Source: Mycobacterium sp. (GTDB lineage Bacteria > Actinomycetota > Actinomycetes > Mycobacteriales > Mycobacteriaceae). From it: 64,000 nt of DNA. Shown here piece after piece: positions 18,857 through 27,958 of this stretch. Position 1 is the stretch's first letter. Every line of letters begins with the position of its first letter. The stretch spans positions 1 through 64,000 of the forward strand of contig NZ_JAFBAR010000009.1 of the NCBI RefSeq assembly GCF_019247635.1, in the 5' to 3' direction. The notes beneath the pieces are model-generated. The model was not told the DNA's origin. It worked only from the letters and a program-made list of their open reading frames with translations, and did no database searches. The position numbers and the translations under genes are program-made.

Positions 18857-20020
18857 ATGACCAAGCTCAGGTTCGGCTATTTCATCGCCCCATTTCACCG
18901 CGCGGGCACCAACCCGACGCTGGCCCTGCAACGCGACTTGGAGTTCGTCGAACATCTCGACACCCTCGGCTTCGACGAGGTGTGGATCGGGGAGCATCAC
19001 TCGGCGGGTAGCGAGATCATCAGTTCGCCGGAGGTCTTCATCGCCGCCGCGGCCGAACGCGCCAAGCGGATTCGGTTTGGCACCGGGGTGATCTCGCTCG
19101 CATACCACAACCCGCTCTGGGTCGCCGACCGGTTGATGCTGCTGGACCACCTCACGCACGGTCGGGTGATCGGCGGGGTGGGACCGGGATCGCTACCCAC
19201 CGACTCCGCGATGATCGGACTGACGCCCACCGACACACGCGAGCTCCTCGAAACCAACCTCGACATCGTGGTGCGCTTACTGGCCGGAGAGACGGTGAGC
19301 GCCAAGACCGCCACGCACCAGCTCTTCGACGCCCAGTTGCAGCTCGCCCCTTACTCCGACGGCGGGATCCCACTGGCGGTCGCCGCGGTCGCGTCGCCGA
19401 CGGGCGCGCGGCTGGCCGGCAAACACGGCATCGGCCTGCTGTCCATCGGGGCGACCCTGACCGTCGAGGGCTTCAACGCGCTGTCCTATCACTGGGACAT
19501 CGTCGAAGAACGTGCCGCCGCCTTTGGCGCACGGGTGGATCGCAACAACTGGAGCCTGGTCTGCCCGATGCACATCGCCGAGACCGACGAACAGGCCCGC
19601 GCCGATGTGAAATTCGGCATCGAGTCGTGGTTCCGTTACTTCCAGAAGGTGGCGGCATTCCCCCAGATGACCATGCCGGGAGAGCAACTCGACGAAATGA
19701 TCGAGATTATCAGCGAGAGCGGAGCAGGCGTCATCGGTTCGCCGGAGCGGGCGCGGGCCCAGGTGCAGCGGTTGTGGGATCAGTCTGGAGGTTTCGGCTG
19801 CATGCTGCAGATGGGCCACGAATGGGCCAATCCGGCGGCGACCAAGCGGTCCGCCGAATTGTTCGCCGCCGAAGTGATGCCGCACTTTCAGGGTCAGGCG
19901 CAGCCCACCCTGGACGCCGCGGCGCGAGCCGGCGAGGTGCGTGACGGCCTCGCGCAGACGCAGCTGCAAGCCGTCGAGCACATGACCAAGAAGTATCAGG
20001 ACGAACTCGGGTCGAAATAG
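18857..20020 (+). CDS. LLM-class flavin-dependent oxidoreductase (luciferase-like monooxygenase)
   Basis: A 387-residue TIM-barrel protein of the bacterial luciferase family. The N-terminus is LRFGYFIAPFHRAGTNPTLALQRDLEFVEHLDTLGFDEVWIGEHHSAG, with the typical WxGEHH, then ISLAYHNPLWVADRLMLLDHLTHGRVIGGVGPGSLP. The length fits the two-component FMN-dependent monooxygenases more than the shorter F420 enzymes. ATG 18857 has AAGGGGA at 18846-18852. An upstream open frame runs into the terminator and is rejected. The substrate is unknown. Confidence 0.85.
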   Translation: MTKLRFGYFIAPFHRAGTNPTLALQRDLEFVEHLDTLGFDEVWIGEHHSAGSEIISSPEVFIAAAAERAKRIRFGTGVISLAYHNPLWVADRLMLLDHLTHGRVIGGVGPGSLPTDSAMIGLTPTDTRELLETNLDIVVRLLAGETVSAKTATHQLFDAQLQLAPYSDGGIPLAVAAVASPTGARLAGKHGIGLLSIGATLTVEGFNALSYHWDIVEERAAAFGARVDRNNWSLVCPMHIAETDEQARADVKFGIESWFRYFQKVAAFPQMTMPGEQLDEMIEIISESGAGVIGSPERARAQVQRLWDQSGGFGCMLQMGHEWANPAATKRSAELFAAEVMPHFQGQAQPTLDAAARAGEVRDGLAQTQLQAVEHMTKKYQDELGSK

Positions 20021-20117
20021 CGGCGCCCGGACCGGACGCGTCTGGCTCTGCGCGGTTCACAGCGGAGCGATAAGTGTGACCCAGCGCGCGACTAAGTGTG
20101 TAGCGCATACATAGAAG

Positions 20118-20510
20118 ATGACCAATACCCTCCCCTCCCGTCACCACCAAATCAACGCGGCCGACCGGCGGCGAAGCCAATCCCGATCGGCGCAGATACT
20201 TTTCGCCGGGGCCGCGGCCGTCGCGATGTTCGCGCTCTTCCAGGCCGCGCGGCCAGGCACCGCCGAAAACCTCCCCTCGCCGAGTTCGGTACGCCTGGCC
20301 GACGCGGCCTATCCGCAAACCCCGCCGGGTCTGAACGGCCGCTTCGCCACCGACAGCGACGACGACCAGGCGCAGCTGCAGCAGCAGATTGCCCAGCAGG
20401 AGATGCTGCAGGCCGAACAGCAGGCCGAGGAGCAAAACGAACAGGCCCAACAACAGTTCATCCAGGACCAGCTACAGGCCCAACAAACCGAAATCCAAGC
20501 CAACCAATAG
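20118..20510 (+). CDS. Membrane-anchored Gln/Glu-rich coiled-coil protein
   Basis: A 130-residue protein. Residues 1-25 are basic and hydrophilic (RRRSQSR), about 26-43 form one membrane segment or uncleaved signal (AQILFAGAAAVAMFALFQ), and about 80-130 are a Gln/Glu-rich predicted coiled coil (QLQQQIAQQEMLQAEQQAEEQNEQAQQQ). It should face the periplasm or cell wall. Two TAAGTGTG octamers 22 bp apart (20071 and 20093) lie just upstream. I do not recognise a family. Confidence 0.7.
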   Translation: MTNTLPSRHHQINAADRRRSQSRSAQILFAGAAAVAMFALFQAARPGTAENLPSPSSVRLADAAYPQTPPGLNGRFATDSDDDQAQLQQQIAQQEMLQAEQQAEEQNEQAQQQFIQDQLQAQQTEIQANQ

Positions 20511-20601
20511 CTGATCGCAGGAGCGGGACGAACGAGCTGCTACCGCGACTTCAGCCAGCATTGTAAAGCCTTGCGGCACAACGCAGGAACGCTGATCGGC
20601 G

Positions 20602-21063
20602 TCAGCTACCGGACTCGCGCTCGGCCGCCTTCACCAGCCGGCCGGCAAAGAACTTGACCGACCCGCCCATCGCCGCGCGCAGCAGCGGACCCGTTCCGCG
20701 AGCCTTCTCGGTAAACGATCCGCTCCAGTGAATGTCGGTGCCGCCCGCCGCATTCGGCGTCAGCACCACCTCGGCTATGTAGTCAGTTACGGGCTGTCGC
20801 GGGCCGACCAGCTTGTAGACGTGACGACGGTCCTGCTCGTACTCGACGGTTTCCTCCTGCACGAGTACCGGCCACGCCCCTAGCTTGCGGATGGCCCCGA
20901 TGCCGCCAGGAGCCGGGTCACCCTCTCGCGCCCAACTCGACTGAAGGACGATCGGCTTCGCCCAGCTCGACCAGTTGCCGCCGTCCGTCACCAGGCGGAA
21001 CAGCGTTGCGGCCGGCGCGCTGCTGGACGTGTTGACCTCGAATGAAAACTTCCGACCCGACAT
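20602..21063 (-). CDS. SRPBCC / Bet v1-like protein, Rv1919c type
   Basis: A 153-residue protein starting MSGRKFSFEVNTSSSAPAATLFRLVTDGGNWSSWAKPIV, the typical start of a polyketide cyclase/dehydrase-type START fold, ending in a long amphipathic helix (GPLLRAAMGGSVKFFAGRLVKAAERE). Rv1919c of M. tuberculosis is a 154-residue protein of this kind in the same neighbourhood. It probably binds a lipid or aromatic ligand. ATG 21063 is chosen; the longer frame to 21234 overlaps the divergent lipoprotein gene. Confidence 0.8.
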   Translation of the reverse strand: MSGRKFSFEVNTSSSAPAATLFRLVTDGGNWSSWAKPIVLQSSWAREGDPAPGGIGAIRKLGAWPVLVQEETVEYEQDRRHVYKLVGPRQPVTDYIAEVVLTPNAAGGTDIHWSGSFTEKARGTGPLLRAAMGGSVKFFAGRLVKAAERESGS

Positions 21064-21173
21064 GTCTGACTCCCGATCTGGCAACTGGAACGGTGCTGCG
21101 GGGTACCCTACCCGGCCGAAAAGAACCGGCGAAAAGGACACTGCTGCGGCGACACCGGAGGCATACTCACTAC

Positions 21174-22316
21174 ATGCCGAACGGGCCGCGCCGACGATCC
21201 CGGAAGGCGTTGTTGGACAAGCACCTACGCTCACTGCCGCTCCTGGCCGCGGTCGTCCTGTTGCTCGTCGCCTGTGGGGGTCGCAACGCGGCTCCCGCCG
21301 CCAAGCCGACGTCGCAAACCACGACCATAGACGCGGCTCTGCAGGCCCGTAGCCAGGGGACGCTGGACGAGGCGATCAAGAGCGACGAGCCCGGTTGCTC
21401 GGCCGCGGTCGGCCGGGCGGGGACGGTCGTCTGGACCGGGGTCCGCGGGGTCGCCGACACGACGACAGGCGACCTGATAACCGCGAGGACAGTATTCGAC
21501 ATCGCCTCGGTGTCCAAGCAGTTCACCGCCACGGCGGTCCTGCTGCTGGCCCAGGCGGGAAAGCTCGCCATCGATGACACGCTGGCCAAACACATGCCCG
21601 AGCTGCCGGCGTGGGCCGCCACCGTCAGCCTCACGCAGCTGATGCACCACACCAGCGGCATCCCCGACTACACCGGCCTGCTCGAAGAGCATGGATACCG
21701 GCTCACCGACCGCACGACCGAGGACGAAGCGCTGCAGGCTGTTTCGGGCGTCCAAGGGCTGAACTTCAAGCCCGGCAACCGATTCGAGTACTCGAACTCG
21801 AACTATCTGCTGCTCGGTGAGATCGTCCACCGCGCATCGGGTCAGCCGCTGCCGCAGTATCTGAGCGCGGCGATCTTCCAGCCGCTGAGGGTGACGATGG
21901 TCCTGGACCCGGTCGGCAAGATTGCGGACAAGGCGTTGTCCTACGCGAAGACCGACGACGGGTACCAGCTCGCAGGCTCCGCGTGGGAGCAGATCGGCGA
22001 CGGCGGCATCCAGACCACACCAAGCCAACTGGTGCGGTGGGCCGACAACTACCGAACGGGCGCCGTGGGCGGCAAGGCGTTGCTCGACTCGCAACTGGCC
22101 GGAGCAGTCCAGACCGAATCCGGTGGCGCCGACCGCTACGGCGCCGGCATCTATCTACTTGCCAACGGAGCGCTCGATCACGACGGCTCCTGGGCCGGCT
22201 TCGTCACCGCCTTCCGCGTCGGCATGGACCGACGCACGTCGCTGGCCGTCAGCTGCAACACCGACGGACAGGACCCAGAGTCCCTCGCCGACTCACTGAC
22301 GCAACTCTGGATGTAA
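21174..22316 (+). CDS. Beta-lactamase-family serine hydrolase lipoprotein (Rv1922-like)
   Basis: A 380-residue protein with signal and lipobox (HLRSLPLLAAVVLLLVAC, Cys about 34). The class C beta-lactamase/PBP-like motifs are present: SxxK in ASVSKQFTATAVLLLAQ, YxN in FEYSNSNYLLLGE, and a C-terminal HDGSWAGF in place of KTG. It is likely a surface esterase or peptidase rather than a beta-lactamase. Rv1922 in M. tuberculosis is a lipoprotein of similar size at this position, two genes before fadD31. Divergent from the SRPBCC gene. Confidence 0.85.
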   Translation: MPNGPRRRSRKALLDKHLRSLPLLAAVVLLLVACGGRNAAPAAKPTSQTTTIDAALQARSQGTLDEAIKSDEPGCSAAVGRAGTVVWTGVRGVADTTTGDLITARTVFDIASVSKQFTATAVLLLAQAGKLAIDDTLAKHMPELPAWAATVSLTQLMHHTSGIPDYTGLLEEHGYRLTDRTTEDEALQAVSGVQGLNFKPGNRFEYSNSNYLLLGEIVHRASGQPLPQYLSAAIFQPLRVTMVLDPVGKIADKALSYAKTDDGYQLAGSAWEQIGDGGIQTTPSQLVRWADNYRTGAVGGKALLDSQLAGAVQTESGGADRYGAGIYLLANGALDHDGSWAGFVTAFRVGMDRRTSLAVSCNTDGQDPESLADSLTQLWM

Positions 22317-22350
22317 CCCACCCGGCCGCCACCCGCCCGCCACCCCGGCC

Positions 22351-22410
22351 GTGAGCGTGCGCAGCTGTACAGGGATTGCGGCGTGTCACCGTACAGACGC
22401 GCACGCTCGC
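22351..22410. repeat. 20-bp imperfect inverted repeat between convergent genes
   Basis: Arms 22351-22370 (GTGAGCGTGCGCAGCTGTAC) and 22391-22410 pair at 17 of 20 positions around a 20-nt spacer. It lies in the 101-bp gap between the convergent serine hydrolase and transporter genes and may terminate both. The GAGCGTGCG/TGTAC core looks like a dispersed mycobacterial palindrome, which is recollection and not tested. Confidence 0.6.
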
Positions 22411-22417
22411 GGGGGGG

Positions 22418-23899
22418 TCAAATGACGTGGGGCGCAATCAGAACCGCGGCACCGGCCACGACGAAGCCGATGAAGAAGGCGATGATCGTAAAGCCCATCA
22501 CCTGCCGAACATTCAGCTTGGCGATCGCGAGCAAGGGCAGCAGCCAAAACGGCTGGATCATGTTCGCGACGCCCTCGCCGATCGCCACCGCCATCGAGAT
22601 CAGGCCTAGGTAGGCCGGCGAGTGCTGACCGATCGCGAGCGCCGAGCCCACCGCGATCGGCCCCTGAACGCCCCAGTGCCCGCCGCCCGACGGCACGAAC
22701 AACGAGATCACGACGGACCCGACGAACGTCAGCAGCGGCAGGGTGTTCTGGTCGGCACCGCGCACCAGCGCCTCGGCGAGCACCGTCTGCAGCGCCTTGC
22801 CGTGTTCGGTCGGCAGATAGGCCAACAGGCCGACGATGCCACCGTAAAGGGGATACTGCAGCAGCAGCGGGCCGGACACCTTCGCCGCACCGGAGAAGGC
22901 CCGGATGAAACGAATCGGCGTGCGATGCAACAACGCGCTCGTGACGGTGAACAACATGATCATCGACGAGATGTTGAGCGCAAACCCGCTCAGCACGAAA
23001 TAGGTAATGCCCGCGGCGAACACGAGGACGTTGAGAATCCAGAGGTTCTCCAGCCACTCGGCAAACGTGCGTTTGCGTTGCCGCTCGGCGGTCGCCGGCT
23101 GCTCATCCTCGAAGACCGCGGGATCGGGCTCGAGGCTTTGCGTCGGCTCCATGCGCCAGATCGCGAGGGCAAGCAATGCGAGCACCACGATCGCGGACAC
23201 CCAGCTGTAGGGCTCGAAGATGGTGAGCGTCAACGGCACGTTGGCGCCAGTCTGCTTGTGTATCACGTTGATTGGGCTGCTCGCATCGGTATTCGCCAGC
23301 GCGATCGACGACGACAAGCCCTGGGTCCAGATGATGAACCCCATAAACGCCGAAGCGATGAGGTAGCCGAAGTGCGCGCCCTGAAGCCGCTTCGCCACCT
23401 GGCGAGCGACCAGAGCACCCGCCACCAGGCCGAGCCCCCAGTTCAAGAACGACAGCACGGCACTGACGCCGAAACACAGCAAGGCCGCTTGGACCTGGTT
23501 CTTCGGCCTGCTCGCGATATGGATGATGGCACGCTTCAGGACCGGTGCCTCAGCCAGCGTGTAGCCGGTCACCAGGATGAGCACCATCTGGAAGGCGAAG
23601 GTGAAGATGTTCTGCGGTCCCCAAACCCCGCCGTACCACGCCTTGAGCATGCCGGTGGGCGTCGCGCCTTTGACAAGCCACGCGACGAGCCCGGCCACGA
23701 TGAAGGTGAGGATGACCGCGAACAAGTACGGGTCCGGCATCAGCCGTTCGACGTAACGAACACACAGCGCGGTGAGGTGCTGCATCAGGCCCCGAGGTTC
23801 GACCTTCGGCCGCGGCTCCGCCGACTTCACTAGTTCCCTAGCTGGTTCCGTAGCTTGTTCCGTCGCTGACTCCGCCGACTCCCCTGACTCCGCTGTCAT
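22418..23899 (-). CDS. Short-chain fatty acid transporter, AtoE family
   Basis: About 493 residues with 10-12 membrane segments. The family blocks are visible: RYVERLMPDPYLFAVILTFIVAGLVAWL, GGVWGPQNIFTFAFQMVLILVTGYTLAEAPVLKR, NWGLGLVAGALVARQVAK, FVPSGGGHWGVQGPIAVGSA and EGVANMIQPFWLLPLLAIAKLNVRQVMGF. AtoE proteins import short-chain fatty acids such as acetoacetate or butyrate. I take ATG 23899; a TTG at 23986 would add 29 residues with another hydrophobic stretch. The N-terminal 40 residues are Glu/Ser/Thr-rich and probably cytoplasmic. Confidence 0.85.
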   Translation of the reverse strand: MTAESGESAESATEQATEPARELVKSAEPRPKVEPRGLMQHLTALCVRYVERLMPDPYLFAVILTFIVAGLVAWLVKGATPTGMLKAWYGGVWGPQNIFTFAFQMVLILVTGYTLAEAPVLKRAIIHIASRPKNQVQAALLCFGVSAVLSFLNWGLGLVAGALVARQVAKRLQGAHFGYLIASAFMGFIIWTQGLSSSIALANTDASSPINVIHKQTGANVPLTLTIFEPYSWVSAIVVLALLALAIWRMEPTQSLEPDPAVFEDEQPATAERQRKRTFAEWLENLWILNVLVFAAGITYFVLSGFALNISSMIMLFTVTSALLHRTPIRFIRAFSGAAKVSGPLLLQYPLYGGIVGLLAYLPTEHGKALQTVLAEALVRGADQNTLPLLTFVGSVVISLFVPSGGGHWGVQGPIAVGSALAIGQHSPAYLGLISMAVAIGEGVANMIQPFWLLPLLAIAKLNVRQVMGFTIIAFFIGFVVAGAAVLIAPHVI

Positions 23900-24048
23900 G
23901 GCACCCGCTTTCTGTGAATTGGAGGCGCGACGCTCAATGAATTCGTAGACGAGCCACCCCACAATCGCAATGGCAACACCCTCCAACGCGCGTGGCCGGG
24001 CGTCGCTGCAGGGACAGTGCCGGGTAGCCGGATGAATAGACTGCGGCT

Positions 24049-25884
24049 ATGGATTCCGGTTCCCGGCAGGCCTCCGCGGCCCCACTAGGCCTGCTAGAGA
24101 TTGAGGACTGCCTGGACGACGAGGGCGCCATCTCGTTGCCGCCGGACACGACGCCGATCTCGCTTATCGAACGCAACGTCGCCAATGTGGGTGACTCCGT
24201 CGCATATCGCTACCTGGACTACTCCCGCTCGGAGGGGCACGCGCTCGAGGTGACCTGGGCCCAGTTCGGTGTGCGGCTGCAGGCCATCGGCGCGCGGGTG
24301 CAGCAGGTTGCCGGCCCCGGTGACCGGGTAGCGATCCTGGCGCCGCAGGGCATCGACTGGGTCGCCGGATTCTATGCGGCGATCAAGGCGGGCTCCATCG
24401 CCGTGCCGCTGTTCGCGCCCGAGCTGCCGGGCCACGCCGAACGCCTCGAGACGGCGCTTCGCGATTCGGCACCCGACGTCGTGCTGACCACAACGGCCGC
24501 CAAAGACGCGGTGGAGAACTTTCTGGACCACCTGCCGCAGTTGCGCCGTCCCCACGTCATCGTCCTCGACCAGATACCCGACTCGGCGGGGGAGTTGTTC
24601 ACGCCGGTCTACCTGGACCCCGACGCCGTTTCCTACCTGCAGTACACGTCGGGCGCCACCCGGCCGCCCGTCGGCGTGGAGATCACCCACCGGGCCGTCC
24701 AGACCAACCTCATACAGATGATCCTGTCGATCGACCTGCTGAACCGAAATACGCACGGCGTCAGCTGGTTACCGCTCTACCACGATATGGGTCTGTCGAT
24801 GATCGGCTTTCCGACCGTGTACGGCGGTCACACCACACTGCTGTCGCCCACGGCGTTCGTCCGCCGGCCGCAGCGCTGGATCCACGCGTTGTCCGCCGGC
24901 TCACGAACCGGCCGCGTGGTCACCGCGGCGCCGAACTTCGCCTACGAGTGGGCCGCGCAGCGCGGACTGCCCGCGGCGGGGGAGGACGTCGATCTCGGCA
25001 ACGTCGTGCTGATCATCGGATCCGAACCGGTGAGCATCGACGCGGTCACCGCGTTCGGTCAAGCGTTCGCGCCCTTCGGATTACCGCGCACGGCGTTCAA
25101 GCCGTCGTACGGTATCGCCGAGGCGACACTGATGATCGCAACCATCGGCCATCACGCCGAGACGACAGTCGTCTACCTCGACCGGGAGCAGCTGGGCGAA
25201 GGCCGGGCGGTACAGGTTGCAGCGGACGACGCCAACGCCGTCGTGCAGGTGTCCTGCGGCCAGGTCGCCCGCAGCCTGTGGGGCGTGATCGTGAACCCGG
25301 ACACCGGAGCTGAACTGCCCGACGGTCGAGTCGGCGAGCTCTGGTTGCAGGGCGACAACGTCGGCCGCGGTTACTGGGGACGACCCGAGGAAACTCGGCT
25401 GACGTTCGGCAACAAACTACGCACGACCCGCCCCGAAGGCAGCCATGCCGCAGGCTCGGCGATCGACGGAAACTGGCTGCGGACAGGCGATCTGGCGGTA
25501 TACCTCGATGGTGACCTGTACGTCACCGGCCGGATCGCGGACCTGGTGACCATTGCTGGCCGCAACCACTATCCGCAGGACATCGAGGCGACCACCGCGG
25601 AGGCGTCGCCAATGGTAAGACGCGGATACATAACGGCTTTCGCGGTGCCCGAAGGCTCGGGCCAGAGGCTGGTGATTGTCGCCGAACGTGCCGCGGGCAC
25701 CAGCCGCGTTGATCCGCAGCCGGCGATCGAAGCTATCCGCTCGGCGGTGTCAGCCCGCCACCGGCTGGCGGTCTCCGACCTGGTGTTGTTGCCGGCCGGA
25801 GCCATCCCGCGGACCACCAGCGGCAAGCTGGCCCGCGTGGCCTGCCGCGCCCAGTATCTCGACGGCACACTCGGCGTCCGATAG
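24049..25884 (+). CDS. fadD31: Fatty-acyl-AMP ligase FadD31
   Basis: A 611-residue adenylate-forming enzyme of the FAAL type, which makes acyl-AMP for transfer to polyketide synthases. Motifs include AVSYLQYTSGATRPPVGVEITHRAV (phosphate loop), SWLPLYHDMGL, FKPSYGIAEATLMIA, NWLRTGDLAVYLDGDLYVTGRIADLVTIAGRNHYPQDIE and the terminal lysine in TTSGKLAR. The neighbours, DUF2071 and SDR downstream and the Rv1922-like gene upstream, match Rv1925 (fadD31). It stops immediately before the next ATG, so the two are one operon. No PKS gene is nearby in this window. Confidence 0.88.
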   Translation: MDSGSRQASAAPLGLLEIEDCLDDEGAISLPPDTTPISLIERNVANVGDSVAYRYLDYSRSEGHALEVTWAQFGVRLQAIGARVQQVAGPGDRVAILAPQGIDWVAGFYAAIKAGSIAVPLFAPELPGHAERLETALRDSAPDVVLTTTAAKDAVENFLDHLPQLRRPHVIVLDQIPDSAGELFTPVYLDPDAVSYLQYTSGATRPPVGVEITHRAVQTNLIQMILSIDLLNRNTHGVSWLPLYHDMGLSMIGFPTVYGGHTTLLSPTAFVRRPQRWIHALSAGSRTGRVVTAAPNFAYEWAAQRGLPAAGEDVDLGNVVLIIGSEPVSIDAVTAFGQAFAPFGLPRTAFKPSYGIAEATLMIATIGHHAETTVVYLDREQLGEGRAVQVAADDANAVVQVSCGQVARSLWGVIVNPDTGAELPDGRVGELWLQGDNVGRGYWGRPEETRLTFGNKLRTTRPEGSHAAGSAIDGNWLRTGDLAVYLDGDLYVTGRIADLVTIAGRNHYPQDIEATTAEASPMVRRGYITAFAVPEGSGQRLVIVAERAAGTSRVDPQPAIEAIRSAVSARHRLAVSDLVLLPAGAIPRTTSGKLARVACRAQYLDGTLGVR

Positions 25885-26646
25885 ATGACCGCGGAATCCA
25901 ATGCCAGCCAGGCACTTGCGGGCTACCCGGTGACTCCGCCACCGTGGTCCGGCCCGGTCACCGTCGACCAGCGCTGGAGCGATCTGACATTCGTCCACTG
26001 GCCGGTGCGACCCGCAAGCGTCGTTCGCCTGTACCCGCCCGGTACCCGTCCCGACGTCTTCATCGACGGCATGACCTACGTGGCACTGGTCCCTTTTGCC
26101 CTGAGCCACACCAAGGTTGGCGCCGCACTGGCATTGCCGTATTTCGGGCGGTTTCCAGAGACCAACATCCGGCTGTATTCGATCGACGATGCCGGCCGGC
26201 ATGGCGTTCTTTTCCGATCGCTGGAAACCGCCCGGCTGGCCGTCGTGCCTGTCACCCGGATCGGCCTCGGCGTCCCCTATAACTGGGCCAAGATGCGGGT
26301 AGCGCGGGCCGGCGGCCAGATCACTTATGGCAGTGTGCGGCGTTGGCCTCGGCGCGGACTGCGCAGCCTGCTGACGATCAACATCGGCGCCACCGTCGAA
26401 CCCACGCCGCTGGAAGTCTGGCTCACGGCCCGTTGGGGTGCGCACACCCGTAAGGCCGGCCGGACGTGGTGGGTCCCCAACCGACACGGGCCATGGCCGT
26501 TGCAGGCGGCCGAGATCGTCGAGCTGCACGACGAACTGCTCGACGCCAGCGGGGTGCGACCCGCCGGCGATCGGTTGCGTGCGCTGTATTCACCCGGTGT
26601 GCGAACGCATTTCGGCCGTCCGTGCCTCGTGCGAGAAAAGGCTTAA
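25885..26646 (+). CDS. DUF2071 / acetoacetate-decarboxylase-like protein (Rv1927-like)
   Basis: A 253-residue protein starting at the base after the fadD31 stop. The sequence WSDLTFVHWPVRPASVVRLYPPGTRPDVFIDGMTYVALVPFAL is the typical start of DUF2071 (YqjF) proteins, which share the acetoacetate decarboxylase fold. LTARWGAHTRKAG and WPLQAAEIVELHDELLDASG are the C-terminal blocks. In M. tuberculosis the secreted antigen gene mpt63 (Rv1926c) lies between fadD31 and this gene; it is absent here. The function is unknown, and coupling to FadD31 suggests a lipid-related role. Confidence 0.8.
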   Translation: MTAESNASQALAGYPVTPPPWSGPVTVDQRWSDLTFVHWPVRPASVVRLYPPGTRPDVFIDGMTYVALVPFALSHTKVGAALALPYFGRFPETNIRLYSIDDAGRHGVLFRSLETARLAVVPVTRIGLGVPYNWAKMRVARAGGQITYGSVRRWPRRGLRSLLTINIGATVEPTPLEVWLTARWGAHTRKAGRTWWVPNRHGPWPLQAAEIVELHDELLDASGVRPAGDRLRALYSPGVRTHFGRPCLVREKA

Positions 26647-27419
26647 GGGCAGGTGTATCCGCCGTCGATCACCAGGTCGGAGCCGGTCATGTAGCTGGAC
26701 GCGTCGCTGGCCAGGTAGAGGTACAGGCCGGTGAGCTCCTCGGGACGGCCGATGCGGCCGAGGGGTATTTTCGGTTCCCACAACGCGTGATACTCGGCCA
26801 AGGGCTCGACCAGATCGGTGCGGATGTAGCCCGGGCTGACGCTGTTCACTCGGATGTTGTGCGCGGCGAGCTCGACCGCCAAGGCCTTCGTCAGGTGAAG
26901 GACGGCCGCCTTGGATGTGCAGTAGTGGCCCACCTGCTGCGGGATGTTGATGATGTGGCCCGACATCGAGGCGGTGGTGATGATGACCCCGCCCTGTCCC
27001 TGCCGGACCATCGTTCTGGCCGCGGCCTGGGCCGTCAGGAACACGCCCGTGACGTTGGTGTTCTGGATGCGCTCGAACTCTTGCGGCGTCATATCCAGCA
27101 TCGGGGTGACTGTGACGATGCCGGCGTTGCAGACGGCGATGTCGATCCCGCCCCACTCCGAGGTCATCCGGTCCAGCATGCTGGTCACCTGCTCGGGCTG
27201 GGTCACGTCACAAGAGATGGGCAGTGCCCTGCCGCTGGCCCCAGCGATCTCCGTGATCTCCTCGCAGACTTCCTGCAAAGCCTCGGAATGCCTTGCGGCG
27301 ACGGCTACTTGAGCACCGGCCTCCGCGTAGGCCAGGGCCACCTTCTTGCCGATGCCGCTCGATCCGCCGGTCACCAACGCCCGCTTGCCGTGCAAATTAA
27401 ACAGGTCCAACACGCTCAT
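26643..27419 (-). CDS. Short-chain dehydrogenase/reductase (Rv1928c-like)
   Basis: A 258-residue classical SDR. Cofactor motif TGGSSGIGKK (TGxxxGxG), NAG in VCNAGIV, catalytic Ser in TTASMSGH and YxxxK in HYCTSKAAV; C-terminal GSDLVIDGGYTCP. It oxidises or reduces an alcohol/ketone with NAD(P). It overlaps the convergent DUF2071 gene by 4 bp. ATG 27419 leaves only 19 bp to the divergent SnoaL-like gene, so the promoters must overlap the coding starts. Confidence 0.85.
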   Translation of the reverse strand: MSVLDLFNLHGKRALVTGGSSGIGKKVALAYAEAGAQVAVAARHSEALQEVCEEITEIAGASGRALPISCDVTQPEQVTSMLDRMTSEWGGIDIAVCNAGIVTVTPMLDMTPQEFERIQNTNVTGVFLTAQAAARTMVRQGQGGVIITTASMSGHIINIPQQVGHYCTSKAAVLHLTKALAVELAAHNIRVNSVSPGYIRTDLVEPLAEYHALWEPKIPLGRIGRPEELTGLYLYLASDASSYMTGSDLVIDGGYTCP

Positions 27420-27438
27420 AGGCTCTAGTGTGTCCGGT

Positions 27439-27912
27439 ATGGGCAGGTTCCCCAAAGCGGAGATCGAGCAAGCCGTCGCGCACTACACCACCGTCGTCGA
27501 AGGGTGCAGCTCTTCGGGCGACTGGGGACCCTTCGCGGACCTGTTCACCCAAGACGTCGTCTACACCGAGCACCACTACGGGGTGTTCCACGGGCGCGAG
27601 GCGGTGCGGGATTGGATCGTCACCGTCATGGCCCCGTTCCCGCACATGCGTTTTCCGTCGGATTGGATCGCCTACGACGAGGACAACGACGCTGTCGTCA
27701 TCATGATCAGGAACATGCTCGATCACCCGACCGACCCGCACGGGGAACCGTTCTGGTTTCCGAACTGGACTCGACTGGTCTACGCCGGCGACGGCCTGTT
27801 CTCCAGCGAGGAAGACATCTACAACCCCAACCGCGACGCGCCGGCCGCCGTCGGCGCCTGGCTGCAGGCCGGCGGGCAGTTCGCGTCCGACGAGTTCCTA
27901 CAGCCCCGCTAG
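27439..27912 (+). CDS. SnoaL-like / NTF2-fold protein
   Basis: A 157-residue protein with an NTF2-like cone fold: EIEQAVAHYTTVVEGCSSSGDWGPFADLFTQDVVYTEHHYGVFHGREAVRDWI is the typical helix-helix-strand start, followed by beta-sheet (SDWIAYDEDNDAVVIMIRNMLDHP, FWFPNWTRLVYAGDGLFSSEEDIYNP). It could be an isomerase, dehydratase or ligand-binding protein. The start is ATG 27439; a GTG nine bases upstream is an alternative. Confidence 0.8.
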   Translation: MGRFPKAEIEQAVAHYTTVVEGCSSSGDWGPFADLFTQDVVYTEHHYGVFHGREAVRDWIVTVMAPFPHMRFPSDWIAYDEDNDAVVIMIRNMLDHPTDPHGEPFWFPNWTRLVYAGDGLFSSEEDIYNPNRDAPAAVGAWLQAGGQFASDEFLQPR

Positions 27913-27958
27913 GCGACCCGCTTCGCCCGGCTGCGCCGCGCTCGCGATCGCAAGCGCG

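Noticed and set aside
20057..20074. PhoP-type direct repeat (TCACAGC-N4-TCACAGC)
   Set aside because: TCACAGC is present once at 20057-20063 but the second half-site at the right distance does not match.
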